DNA from: JAJECS01 sp965198185
Lineage (GTDB): Bacteria; Chloroflexota; UBA11872
Reading direction: 5' to 3'
Assembly (NCBI GenBank): GCA_965198185.1
Contig: CBDAOU010000002.1
Coordinates: 1,984,001 to 2,048,000, forward strand
DNA length: 64,000 nucleotides
A program made the position numbers and the translations under genes. Position 1 is the first letter of the stretch; each line of letters opens with the position of its first letter. This document shows positions 41,161 through 49,016 of the stretch, piece by piece. The notes under the pieces were generated by a model that did no database searches, was not told the origin of the DNA, and saw only the letters and a program-made list of their open reading frames with translations.

Positions 41161-42232
41161 GGTCGGGCTCCAACTGGGACAGGCTCACGTGCAGCGGGGC
41201 TTCGCGCGCACCGGCGACCCGCCCGACGGTGGCCGTCGCCAACGCCCCCGCGGCGGCGAGCGCCTCGCGCAACGCGTGCTCATCCTCGGGCGGAATGGCG
41301 ATGAGCAGCCCACCGCTGGTTTGGGCGTCGGCGAGCAGCAGCCGTTCCGCCGCGGGCAACTGAGCCACCCACTCCACCTGGCCTTCCAGCGCGGCCAGGT
41401 TGCGCTCGGTGCCGCCCGGCACCTCGTCCGCGGCGATGAGCTCGCGCACGTGCGGCAGCACGGGCACCCGGTCGGCAAACACCGTGGCCGAGCAGCCGCT
41501 GGCCTGCATCATTTCGCGCAGATGCCCCAAGAGCCCGTAGCCGGTGACATCCGTCATGGCATGGGCGCCTAACCTGCTCGCCGCTTCGGCCGCCGCTCGA
41601 TTCAGCGTCCGCATGCTGGCCACGGCCGCGGCCAACGCCTCGGGCGGCGCCGCGTCGTGCTTGAGCGCGGTGCTGATGACGCCCGTCCCGATCGGTTTGG
41701 TGAGCACCAGCAGGTCGCCGGGACGCGCCCCGGCGTTGGTGATGAGCGCGTCCGGATGCGCCGTGCCAATGACCGCCATGCCGAACTTGGGCACCGGATC
41801 GTCCACGGAATGCCCGCCGGCGACCACGGCGCCCGCCTCCAGCACGGTGTCGGCGCCGCCGCGCTGGATCTCGGCCAGCACGTCGAGCGACAGCGTGTCG
41901 CGCGGAAATCCGGCGAGGTTGAGCGCCAACAACGGCGTGGCGGCCATGGCGTAAATGTCGCTGAGCGCGTTTGCCGCCGCGATGGCGCCAAAGTCGTAGG
42001 GGTCGTCGACGATGGGCGTGAAGACGTCGATCGTCGCCACGATCGCCAGGTCGTCGCGCAGTCGGTAGACGGCGGCGTCATCGAACGCGGCGGCGTCCAC
42101 CAACAGGTCGACGTGGGCCATTCGCGGCATGCGGCGCATCACGTGCGCCAGCTCGGTCGAGCTGAGCTTGCAGGCTCAGCCGGCGCCGGGCGAATACCGC
42201 GTGAGCTTTGGTTGCGTCACATCCGAGGTCAT
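41147..42232 (-). CDS. selD: Selenophosphate synthase with in-frame TGA (probable selenocysteine) at catalytic residue
   Basis: 361 residues if TGA at 42176-42178 (complement) is read as Sec19. From ATG at 42232 the translation is 'TQPKLTRYSPGAG-U-ACKLSS', matching the universal SelD start (GAG-C/U-xCK), in which this residue and the Lys are essential. The frame continues without interruption into 'AFDDAAVYRLRDDLAIVATID', 'FTPIVDDPYDFGAIAAANAL', 'GGHSVDDPVPKFGMAVIG' and 'MTDVTGYGLLGH'. Without recoding, only a protein from GTG 42142 could be made, and it would lack the catalytic loop. SelD makes selenophosphate from selenide and ATP for Sec-tRNA and selenouridine. It is divergent from the secreted HExxH gene by 62 bases. 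Confidence 0.85.
42149..42164 (-). promoter_or_regulatory. Candidate bacterial SECIS hairpin in selD
   Basis: In the selD mRNA, 11 bases after the UGA, CAGCUC pairs with GAGCUG around a GACC loop. The distance fits bacterial SECIS elements. The loop lacks the common GU, and the stem is short, so this is a candidate only. Confidence 0.4.
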
Positions 42233-42294
42233 TCTGGCAATCTACAGTACGCGAGAGGCGCCGCCGGCCCGGGCGCCGGGAGAGGCTCCGAAGG

Positions 42295-43656
42295 ATGCAG
42301 GCCGTGCCGCAGAAATCGACCGTGCAGGCGGGTCGCCGCTGGCTGCGGCGGGCGCGAGCGGCCGCGCTGGGTTTTGGGCTCGTCGTCGCCATGGCGGGAT
42401 CGGGCGCCGCCGCCGCCCAAGAGCCGGACGTCGACGCGTCCACGCACGAGTCTCCCGTGGCGATCGCGGTGCCGTCAGGCTGGTTCTATCCGGGACTGGG
42501 CGAGGACAGCACCGGCTTCGGCGTGCGCAACTTTGCCGACGGCCCGCGTTTCTTGGACGCGTTCACGCGCTATGGCGGCGTCGACGTGATGGGGTACCCA
42601 TCGTCGCGGCCCTGGATCGGTCCCGGCGGGTTCTACTATCAGCTCACCCAGCGCGCCCTGATGCAATGGTCGCCGACCACCAACGAGGTCCAGCTGGCGA
42701 ATCTCTACGAGATCCTGCGTGAGGCCGGTCACGACGACGCCCTCTATGCGCGCTCGATTCCGCGGAGCCAACTCGACGAATCCGAGACGTTTGGCGAAGC
42801 GCAAGCCGCGCGCATGGGCTGGATGACCGATCCGGTGATCACGCAGGCCTTCCTCGCCAATCCCATCGAGGCCGACAGCGTGGATGCCGCCATTGAGCTC
42901 CACGGCCTGCCAATGTCGCAGCCGGAAGCGTTCGGTCCGTTTGTGGTGCAGCGCTTCCAGCGGACGGCGCTGCAGCACTGGGTGGAAGAGGTCGATGGTG
43001 GGCCGCCGGCGGGCACCGTCGTGCTGGTCAACAGCGGCGACCACTACAAGGACCTGGTCCTCGGGGATTCGGCGGTGACCACGCCTCACACGCACGACGA
43101 CACGCGCATGCTGGATCTGCGGGGCGAGACCGAGGTCTTGGTGGACGCCGTTCTCGCCACCACGACGCAGCGGACCTACAACGTCGTCGACGACGCGCTC
43201 GCCGAGGCGCTGCGCCTGTTGGAAGGGGTGCCGTCGGCTACGCCAGGCCTCGAGGCCGCCGCCGAAGTCTCCGCCCCGATTCGTTTTCGGTCGCTCGCGA
43301 CCAACATCTTCGCCACGTTCACGCCCCCGTCACGCATTGCCGTCAATCGCGACCTTCAAGCGGAGCGCCCCGAAGCCGTGGCGGCCGTCCTCGCGCACGA
43401 GCTGCAGCACCTCGCGGAATTCCATGACCAGCAGTACGAGCCGTCGCAAGCCGCCTGTCTGGAGGCGGAGATCCGCGCCGTGACCGCGGAAGCGAGCGCG
43501 TGGAGCACGCTGATGGGGCCCACCGGCGCCGAGAATCCGCAATCGTCCCTGGAACGGATGGAGAATTCCCGGCTACAGGCAGTGCAGGCGGGCAGCGAGA
43601 CCATCCGCGCGCTGGTTGAGGATGGATGGGCCGAGCAGTGTTCCCAGCACCATTGA
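42295..43656 (+). CDS. Secreted protein: Chloroflexi-type repeat domain plus HExxH putative peptidase
   Basis: 453 residues from ATG at 42295. A classic signal peptide (ALGFGLVVAMAGSGAAAAQ) is followed by a ~200-residue module with 'TGFGVRNFADGPRFLDAF', 'GYPSSRPW', 'QRALMQW' and 'FGPFVVQRFQRTALQHWVEE'. This module is clearly related to the N-terminal half of the beta-lactamase-like protein at 53066-54667. The C-terminal part has 'AAVLAHELQHLAEFHD', an HExxH zinc-peptidase motif, and 'AACLEAEIRAVTAEASAW', whose Glu residues could supply the third ligand. It is likely an extracellular or surface protease; substrate unknown. Confidence 0.7.
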   Translation: MQAVPQKSTVQAGRRWLRRARAAALGFGLVVAMAGSGAAAAQEPDVDASTHESPVAIAVPSGWFYPGLGEDSTGFGVRNFADGPRFLDAFTRYGGVDVMGYPSSRPWIGPGGFYYQLTQRALMQWSPTTNEVQLANLYEILREAGHDDALYARSIPRSQLDESETFGEAQAARMGWMTDPVITQAFLANPIEADSVDAAIELHGLPMSQPEAFGPFVVQRFQRTALQHWVEEVDGGPPAGTVVLVNSGDHYKDLVLGDSAVTTPHTHDDTRMLDLRGETEVLVDAVLATTTQRTYNVVDDALAEALRLLEGVPSATPGLEAAAEVSAPIRFRSLATNIFATFTPPSRIAVNRDLQAERPEAVAAVLAHELQHLAEFHDQQYEPSQAACLEAEIRAVTAEASAWSTLMGPTGAENPQSSLERMENSRLQAVQAGSETIRALVEDGWAEQCSQHH

Positions 43657-43737
43657 CGCTGCGGGCATCCGCCGCCTAGCATCGTCAACGGATAGCTGGA
43701 GCGCCGAGGAGCTTTGCATGCGGCGGGCATATAGGCG

Positions 43738-43771
43738 GCCGGCGGTCGTCGCCTAGCGATACGCCGCCGGC
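43738..43771 (+). terminator. Hairpin between the secreted peptidase gene and tyrS
   Basis: GCCGGCGG pairs with CCGCCGGC, 82 bases after the stop codon. The 18-base loop can itself pair partly. It is followed by CTTTGCG. It could terminate the upstream transcript or form part of a structured tyrS leader. Confidence 0.4.
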
Positions 43772-43850
43772 TTTGCGTGACCACCGCGGTGGCACGCCAC
43801 CTGGCGTATTCCGGCGCCCGCACGAGGCGCCTTCCACTACGAGCTTCCCA

Positions 43851-45089
43851 ATGCCTGCCAATGCCTTCGACGTTCTTGACGCGCGCGGCCTAGTCTCGGC
43901 CGCCAGCGACGCCGCCGCGCTGCGCCGCGCGCTCGACCGGCCCCTCACGTTCTACGTGGGGTTTGACCCCACCGCGTCAAGCCTGACCGCCGGCCACCTG
44001 GTGACGCTGATGATGGCGCACCACCTGCAACAGGCGGGACACCGGCCGATCCTGATTGCCGGCGGCGGCACGGGGCTGATCGGCGACCCGTCGGACCTTC
44101 TGGACACCCGGGCGCTGCTCACGGAAGAGGACGTGGCGGCGAACGTTGCCGCGATTCGCACGCAATTGGAGCGGTTCGTCGATCTCAATGACGGCGACGC
44201 CCTGGTGCTCAACAACGCCGACTGGCTGTCGCAGCTGGGGTACCTGGGGTTCCTGCGGGACATCGGCCGCCACTTCAGCGTGAACGAGATGCTCGCCACC
44301 GACACCTATCGCAAGCGCCTGGACGCCGGCGAGAACCTGAATTTCATCGAGCTGAACTACCGCCTGCTGCAGGCCTACGATTTCCTGCATCTCTACCGGG
44401 AATTCGACTGCACGCTGCAGATCGCCGGCAGCGATCAATGGTCCAACATCCTGGCGGGCGTCGACCTGATTCGCCGCGAGGAACGAGCGCAGGCATTTGG
44501 GCTGGTCGCCCCGCTGCTGACGACGGCGGAAGGCGCGAAGATGGGCAAGACCGCGGCGGGCGCGGTGTGGCTGGACGCCGACCGCACGCCGCCGTTCGAG
44601 TTCTACCAGTCTTGGATCAATCTGGCCGACGCCCTCGTGCCGCAGGCGCTGGGCATGCTCACCACGTTGCCAACGTCGCAGGTTGCCGCGTTGAGCGAGC
44701 TGCGCGGACCGGACATCCGGCGCGCCAAGCAGGCGCTGGCGCACGACGTGACGGCCACCGTGCATGGCCGCGAGGCGGCCGATGCCGCGCGCGAAACGGC
44801 CCAGTCGCTCTTCGCAGCCGCGGCGGGTGACGCCGAGGCCGTGCCGACAACTACGGTTGCCGTAGCTGAGTTGGAAGCCGGTATCCCAATCATCGAGCTG
44901 CTGGTGCGTACCGGCCTTGCGTCGTCGCGCGGCGCCGCGCGCCGGCTCATTGCGCAGGGCGGCGCTTACGTGGGCGAAACGCGCGCCGAGGACCCCGAGG
45001 CCATCGTGCACCGCGCCCAGGTGCCGGACGAGGGACTGTTGCTGCGGGCCGGTCGCAAGCGGTATCACCGTGTCACCGCGTCGTCGTGA
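43851..45089 (+). CDS. tyrS: Tyrosyl-tRNA synthetase
   Basis: 412 residues. ATG at 43851 starts 'PANAFDVLDARGLV', the usual N-terminus; the upstream extension in frame is leader. Class I motifs: 'YVGFDPTASSLTAGHLVTLM' (HIGH-like region), 'QIAGSDQWSNILAG' and the KMSKS-type loop 'AKMGKTAAG'. A C-terminal S4 RNA-binding domain ('SSRGAARRLIAQGGAYVG') ends the protein. It charges tRNA-Tyr. The 194-base leader is structured and contains a GGTGGCAC element, but no T-box could be established. Confidence 0.95.
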   Translation: MPANAFDVLDARGLVSAASDAAALRRALDRPLTFYVGFDPTASSLTAGHLVTLMMAHHLQQAGHRPILIAGGGTGLIGDPSDLLDTRALLTEEDVAANVAAIRTQLERFVDLNDGDALVLNNADWLSQLGYLGFLRDIGRHFSVNEMLATDTYRKRLDAGENLNFIELNYRLLQAYDFLHLYREFDCTLQIAGSDQWSNILAGVDLIRREERAQAFGLVAPLLTTAEGAKMGKTAAGAVWLDADRTPPFEFYQSWINLADALVPQALGMLTTLPTSQVAALSELRGPDIRRAKQALAHDVTATVHGREAADAARETAQSLFAAAAGDAEAVPTTTVAVAELEAGIPIIELLVRTGLASSRGAARRLIAQGGAYVGETRAEDPEAIVHRAQVPDEGLLLRAGRKRYHRVTASS

Positions 45090-45154
45090 ATGGCCGGTGA
45101 TCGTCGCTGGCCGCTACCCTCGGAGCTGAAGGCGACGCCCGCTGAGGAGGCTGT

Positions 45155-45772
45155 ATGGCATCCCGACGCCAGCCAGACCAGGTAGTGCCCCCGCGCCGCG
45201 TGAAGCTGCGCAAGTCCGCCACCGCGGAGGACATGGCCGACGCGGGGCTGCGTCGCGCGGCGGGGGAGACGCTGCGCTGCGAGTGGGCCCAGCGCAACCC
45301 CGACCTGACGATCTATCACGATGACGTGTGGGGCGAGCCGCCGGCTGACGACCGCGAGTACTTCGAACGCATGATGCTGGAGATCTTCCACGCCGGACTG
45401 AGCTGGACGCTCATCTGGAACAAGCGCGAGAGCCTGCACCGGGCATACGACCGGTTCGACGTCGGCGCCGTCGCTTCCTATGGACCCGCCGAGGTGACGC
45501 GCCTGATGAATGACCCGAGCGTGGTGCGCAGCGCCAAGAAAATTGACGCGGCCATTGCCAACGCGCGCACGGTGCTCGAGCTCCAGGCCGAGCACGGCGA
45601 TCTGGCGACGTTCCTGCGGCAGCTTCCCGACGATGCCGAGGACAAGATCAAGGTCCTCAGGACGACGTTCGCCTTCATGGGGCCGGGCGTGGCGCGCGGT
45701 TTCCTGGAAGCCACCGGTCTCATCCCAACGCCGCACCACCCGTTCTGCTACAAGACCACGGGCGTCGGCTGA
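45155..45772 (+). CDS. tag: DNA-3-methyladenine glycosylase I
   Basis: 205 residues from ATG with a GAGGAGG ribosome site. Family motifs: 'LRCEWAQRN' with the zinc Cys, 'IYHDDVWGEPPADDREYFE', 'LEIFHAGLSWTLIWNKRE', and the zinc His/Cys at 'TPHHPFCYK'. It excises 3-methyladenine from alkylated DNA. The N-terminal ~40 residues are basic and extra compared with E. coli Tag. It may be co-transcribed with the next gene, 16 bases downstream. Confidence 0.92.
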   Translation: MASRRQPDQVVPPRRVKLRKSATAEDMADAGLRRAAGETLRCEWAQRNPDLTIYHDDVWGEPPADDREYFERMMLEIFHAGLSWTLIWNKRESLHRAYDRFDVGAVASYGPAEVTRLMNDPSVVRSAKKIDAAIANARTVLELQAEHGDLATFLRQLPDDAEDKIKVLRTTFAFMGPGVARGFLEATGLIPTPHHPFCYKTTGVG

Positions 45773-45788
45773 GCCGGAGACGTCAGCC

Positions 45789-46691
45789 ATGAGATTGCTC
45801 GTTGGCACCCGTGACGGTCTGCGAGACAGCGAGGGCGCGCTGCTGGCTCTTGGCGGACGGTCGATCCGCGCGCTGGCCGGGAATCCAGACAACGCATGGA
45901 TGGTTGTCGACGGGCGCGAGGTCTGGCGGCTGCGAGACGGGCGGTCAACCCAAGCCACCACTGCCGCATCGCCGGGCGATCCCGCGCTCACGTGCGCCGT
46001 GCCCACGCCCACGGGCGTTCTTCTTGGAACCGAGGGGGCGCATCTCCGACAGTTGGACGACGCAGGGCTGGTGCCGGTTGCGGGCTTCGATCAGGCCGAG
46101 GGCCGCGAGCACTGGTTCACGCCCTGGGGCGGCCCGCCGGCGACCCGGTCCATCGTGATGGACGAGGAAAGCACGCTCTACGTCAACGTGCACGTTGGCG
46201 GCGTGCTGCGGTCGGACGACGACGCCGAGACCTGGCAGGCGACGGCGCTGGACATCCGCGCCGACGCGCACCAGGTCATCGCGCCCCCCGGTCACGACGG
46301 CCTGCTGCTGGCCGCCACGGCGCGTGGGCTGGCCATTTCGCGTGACCGTGGGGATTCATGGAACATGGACGCCCGCGGACTGCACGCCACCTATGCCCGG
46401 GCCGTCGCCCTCAGTGATTCGACGATTCTGCTGTCGGTCGCGCGCGGACCCGGCGGACAGGATGCGGCCTTGTATCGACGCGCACTGGACGGCGACGAGC
46501 CGTTCGTCCGCTGCACGGACGGGCTGCCCGATCACTTCGACGGCAACATCGACTCTCACGGGCTGGTGGCCGACGGGCCCAACGCGGCCATGGCAGGACC
46601 CGACGGCGCGCTCTATTGCTCGGAGGACGGCGGGCGTACCTGGCATTGCACGCTCACGGGACTGTCCGCGGTTTATGCGCTGGTGATGTAG
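45789..46691 (+). CDS. BNR/Asp-box beta-propeller protein
   Basis: 300 residues from ATG at 45789; the upstream in-frame ORF is a shadow of tag. Asp-box-like turns 'SDDDAETW', 'SRDRGDSW' and 'SEDGGRTW', and 'LLVGTRDGL' at the N-terminus, mark a propeller of the WD40/YVTN/BNR superfamily. There is no signal peptide. Similar cytoplasmic proteins of unknown role are often annotated as exo-alpha-sialidases or photosystem II stability (Ycf48)-like, but no sialidase active-site Arg triad is evident. It is probably co-transcribed with tag. Confidence 0.7.
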   Translation: MRLLVGTRDGLRDSEGALLALGGRSIRALAGNPDNAWMVVDGREVWRLRDGRSTQATTAASPGDPALTCAVPTPTGVLLGTEGAHLRQLDDAGLVPVAGFDQAEGREHWFTPWGGPPATRSIVMDEESTLYVNVHVGGVLRSDDDAETWQATALDIRADAHQVIAPPGHDGLLLAATARGLAISRDRGDSWNMDARGLHATYARAVALSDSTILLSVARGPGGQDAALYRRALDGDEPFVRCTDGLPDHFDGNIDSHGLVADGPNAAMAGPDGALYCSEDGGRTWHCTLTGLSAVYALVM

Positions 46692-46898
46692 CGAGATTTC
46701 ACCTAACCGCAGAAGCGCCTTCTCACGGTCGACGCGGTCGCAACGCCACTAACATTCTCAGCACCATTCCACTCGCTCCCTAGGTGGCCACTCCCCAATC
46801 CAATCCCTGAGCCTCGACCTGGAGATCGAGACGCGCTCGTTGTGTCCCGCTAATGCGCACCGTTTAGAATATGTGACGATTAGTGGAAAGCCAGCCTC

Positions 46899-47873
46899 AT
46901 GGACCCAACAACCTGCGCTGCGGTTACCACCGCCCTCGACATCGCGATAGCACGGGTGGCAAAGCAGGAACTCACAAGACTCAGCACCGGATTGAGCGAC
47001 CGGTGCCGCGCCAGACGCGTTTACACTTCCCTTCGTGAATTAGCTGGCCTACAGGGCAACACCAAGCCTACTTATGATGAGTGGGTTGCCGTGTTCTATT
47101 CTCTCTGGTATCAGCCAGCTCACATTAATCTCGCGTATACCTGCGCCCAACGCATACCGGCAGACATCAATCCTATCGTGAGAGGCGAAGGTGCCTTGCA
47201 GGTCTTCGATTTCGGCTGCGGCGCTCTAGCGACGAAATTCGGTCTCGCGTTGGCGGCGGCTGACGCATTGCGTGAAGGTTCACAACTCCAAACAATCACT
47301 GTTCAGTCGTGCGATGAAAGCGAGGCTATGAAAGACATTGGCAAGAAGATTTGGTGTGACTTTGTGAACGAGATAGAGCCTGTTGCCAACACGGATCCTA
47401 AGGTTGCTGCAGTATGGTTTGCGTGCGAATCGATTGTATTCGATGGGCAAGTCGATTCTCAGGAGTCGACTCGTTGGCTTACTGCCCTTCATGTAGCCTA
47501 CGCAACAAATGCACATGAGGTGAAGGCATGCCTTAATCGTAGAGTCAAATTCTGGGCGCCTGATGTAGTCTTAGTTACCTCTCACCCATCGTTTACTCAC
47601 CATAGGTTTTGCCCGCAATGTGGTTACTGTTGTTGTTGGGACGAGACTTTCAAATGTTCACCAGGACCGTATACCCCTGATGTGGAGCGTCTTAGGCTGG
47701 AAGGTATGCTTTCTAATACCAGTAAATTGAGATTGCAAATAGGCGAGTGTATTAGCAATAGCTTACAAGATTGCGAGAGATCCTTCGTATCTCGTTACCT
47801 GCAAACGCGGGCGGTGCATTGGACCGGGGGGACAGACCTTGGGGCAGTTGTGTATGTCAAACAGCCGAACTGA
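46899..47873 (+). CDS. Putative SAM-methyltransferase-like protein in a lower-GC segment
   Basis: 324 residues from ATG. 'ALQVFDFGCGALATKFGLAL' at about residues 98-117 resembles motif I of class I SAM methyltransferases, and 'TVQSCDESEAM' the motif II acidic strand. 'PDVVLVTSHPSFTHHRFCPQ' leads into a Cys cluster (FCPQCGYCCCW...CS) that could bind metal. Base composition is near 50% GC, clearly below its neighbours, and codon choice differs, suggesting recent transfer. It overlaps the radical SAM gene by 20 bases, so the two are likely made together. Function unknown; the methyltransferase call is tentative. Confidence 0.6.
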   Translation: MDPTTCAAVTTALDIAIARVAKQELTRLSTGLSDRCRARRVYTSLRELAGLQGNTKPTYDEWVAVFYSLWYQPAHINLAYTCAQRIPADINPIVRGEGALQVFDFGCGALATKFGLALAAADALREGSQLQTITVQSCDESEAMKDIGKKIWCDFVNEIEPVANTDPKVAAVWFACESIVFDGQVDSQESTRWLTALHVAYATNAHEVKACLNRRVKFWAPDVVLVTSHPSFTHHRFCPQCGYCCCWDETFKCSPGPYTPDVERLRLEGMLSNTSKLRLQIGECISNSLQDCERSFVSRYLQTRAVHWTGGTDLGAVVYVKQPN

Positions 47874-48762
47874 TCTTCCGAGAACCGGCCGTCCCAAGGT
47901 TGTCCGTGAAACGGCCCGCGAGATTCTGACGCGCGCCACCGGCTTCATGGACGCCTACGATTTCACCCTGAATCCGTATAGCGGCTGCGCGTTTGGGTGC
48001 ACCTACTGCTACGCGGCGTTCTTCAGCACGACCAAGGAGCAGCGTGAGAATTGGGGCCGCTGGGTCACGGTCAAGCAGAACGCCGTCGACTTGCTGGAGC
48101 GGCGCAAGCCCGGGTATCTCGACGGCAAGCGCATCTACATGAGCAGCGTCACCGACCCGTATCAGCCAATCGAGCGCAAGCTGAAGCTGACCCGCGGCCT
48201 GCTTGCCATCATGGCGGAGCGGCACAAGCCCAAGCTGGTGATTCAAACCCGCAGCCCCGATGTCGTGCGCGACTGCGATCTGTTCACGCAGATCGAGACA
48301 GACGACCGCGACCTTTTTAGGAAGGTCACAAAGCATGGCGGTCGGGTGCAGGTGAACATGACCGTCACCACCGACGACGAGGACGTGCGGCGCACGTTCG
48401 AGCCCTCATGCCCGTCCAATGCCCACCGGCTGCGTGCTATCGCCCAAGTGCAGGCCGCCGAGATTGACGCCTGCATCACGCTGACGCCGCTGATCTGGGT
48501 CAATGATCCCAAGGCCTTTGCCCAAAGTCTGCTGGACACTGAGGTCAAGAAATTCATCATCCAGCCGTTCCACTTTCAGCGCGGCAAATTTGTCGCCGGC
48601 ACACGTGACGACGCGATTCGGCTGATGGCTGAGAAGCTGAACTGCAACCTGGGCTCATTCCGTGAGCGGTACGAAGAGCACTATGCGACGGTCCACCGGG
48701 TTCTCAAGGATGCGCTGCCGGAGTTGGGCGAGGGCAAAGACGGGTTCAAGCCTCCGTTCTGA
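47854..48762 (+). CDS. Radical SAM protein, spore-photoproduct-lyase-like family
   Basis: 302 residues from ATG at 47854 (TTG at 47839 is an alternative). The [4Fe-4S]/SAM motif is 'GCAFGCTYCYAAFF', preceded by 'LNPYSG'. 'VKQNAVDLLERRKPG', 'MSSVTDPYQPIERKLKLTRG' and 'QTRSPDVVRDCDLF' match the SPL-like family (Rv2578c/PA0069 type), often annotated as DNA repair or tRNA-linked but uncharacterised. GC is higher than in the overlapping upstream gene. The pair may form a modification unit. Confidence 0.8.
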   Translation: MSNSRTDLPRTGRPKVVRETAREILTRATGFMDAYDFTLNPYSGCAFGCTYCYAAFFSTTKEQRENWGRWVTVKQNAVDLLERRKPGYLDGKRIYMSSVTDPYQPIERKLKLTRGLLAIMAERHKPKLVIQTRSPDVVRDCDLFTQIETDDRDLFRKVTKHGGRVQVNMTVTTDDEDVRRTFEPSCPSNAHRLRAIAQVQAAEIDACITLTPLIWVNDPKAFAQSLLDTEVKKFIIQPFHFQRGKFVAGTRDDAIRLMAEKLNCNLGSFRERYEEHYATVHRVLKDALPELGEGKDGFKPPF

Positions 48763-48791
48763 CCGTCGTTCCGCCCCTTGCGCTGCCGGCG

Positions 48792-48919
48792 CTAGGAAAT
48801 CTCTGAACAAGGAGGGGGCTCTGGCGTGCATGCGCCCCAATCCGTTCTACAGCCCCTTCGACAAGCTCAGGGCGAACGGATCGGGGCGCGGCTTACGAGT
48901 TTATTCAGAGCTTTCCTAG
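48792..48919. mobile_element. MITE-like palindromic element flanked by CTAG
   Basis: 128 bases with no ORF. The ends CTAGGAAATCTCTGAACAA and TTATTCAGAGCTTTCCTAG are inverted with 17 of 19 positions matching; the outer CTAG on each side fits a 4-base target duplication of the IS5-type YTAR class. Inside, GCGCCCCAATCCGTTC (48832-48847) pairs with GAACGGATCGGGGCGC (48874-48889) at 15 of 16 positions, around a core containing TTCGACAAGCTCAGGGCGA that recurs at 24066-24091 and near 30014-30150. It lies in the gap between convergent genes. Confidence 0.7.
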
Positions 48920-48973
48920 ATATACATCCGATGAGCGAGCGCCGCACGCGGGCACCCCGGACGCTTGGGGCAC

Positions 48974-48994
48974 GGGCGGGTCTTAGACCCGCCC
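48974..48994. terminator. Palindrome between convergent radical SAM and glyA-gcvT genes
   Basis: GGGCGGGTC and GACCCGCCC form a 9-bp stem with a TTA loop, 23 bases before the stop of glyA-gcvT on the minus strand. Symmetric, so usable in both directions; it may also be part of a dispersed repeat, as it is followed by CCTACGGGC. Confidence 0.5.
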
Positions 48995-49016
48995 CTACGG
49001 GCTATGCGGAGGTCTC

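Noticed and set aside
43657..43850. Possible T-box riboswitch upstream of tyrS
   Set aside because: The leader is structured and has GGTGGCAC (43788-43795) overlapping the palindrome CCACCGCGGTGG, but no Stem I motifs, tyrosine specifier loop or full T-box consensus could be recognised.
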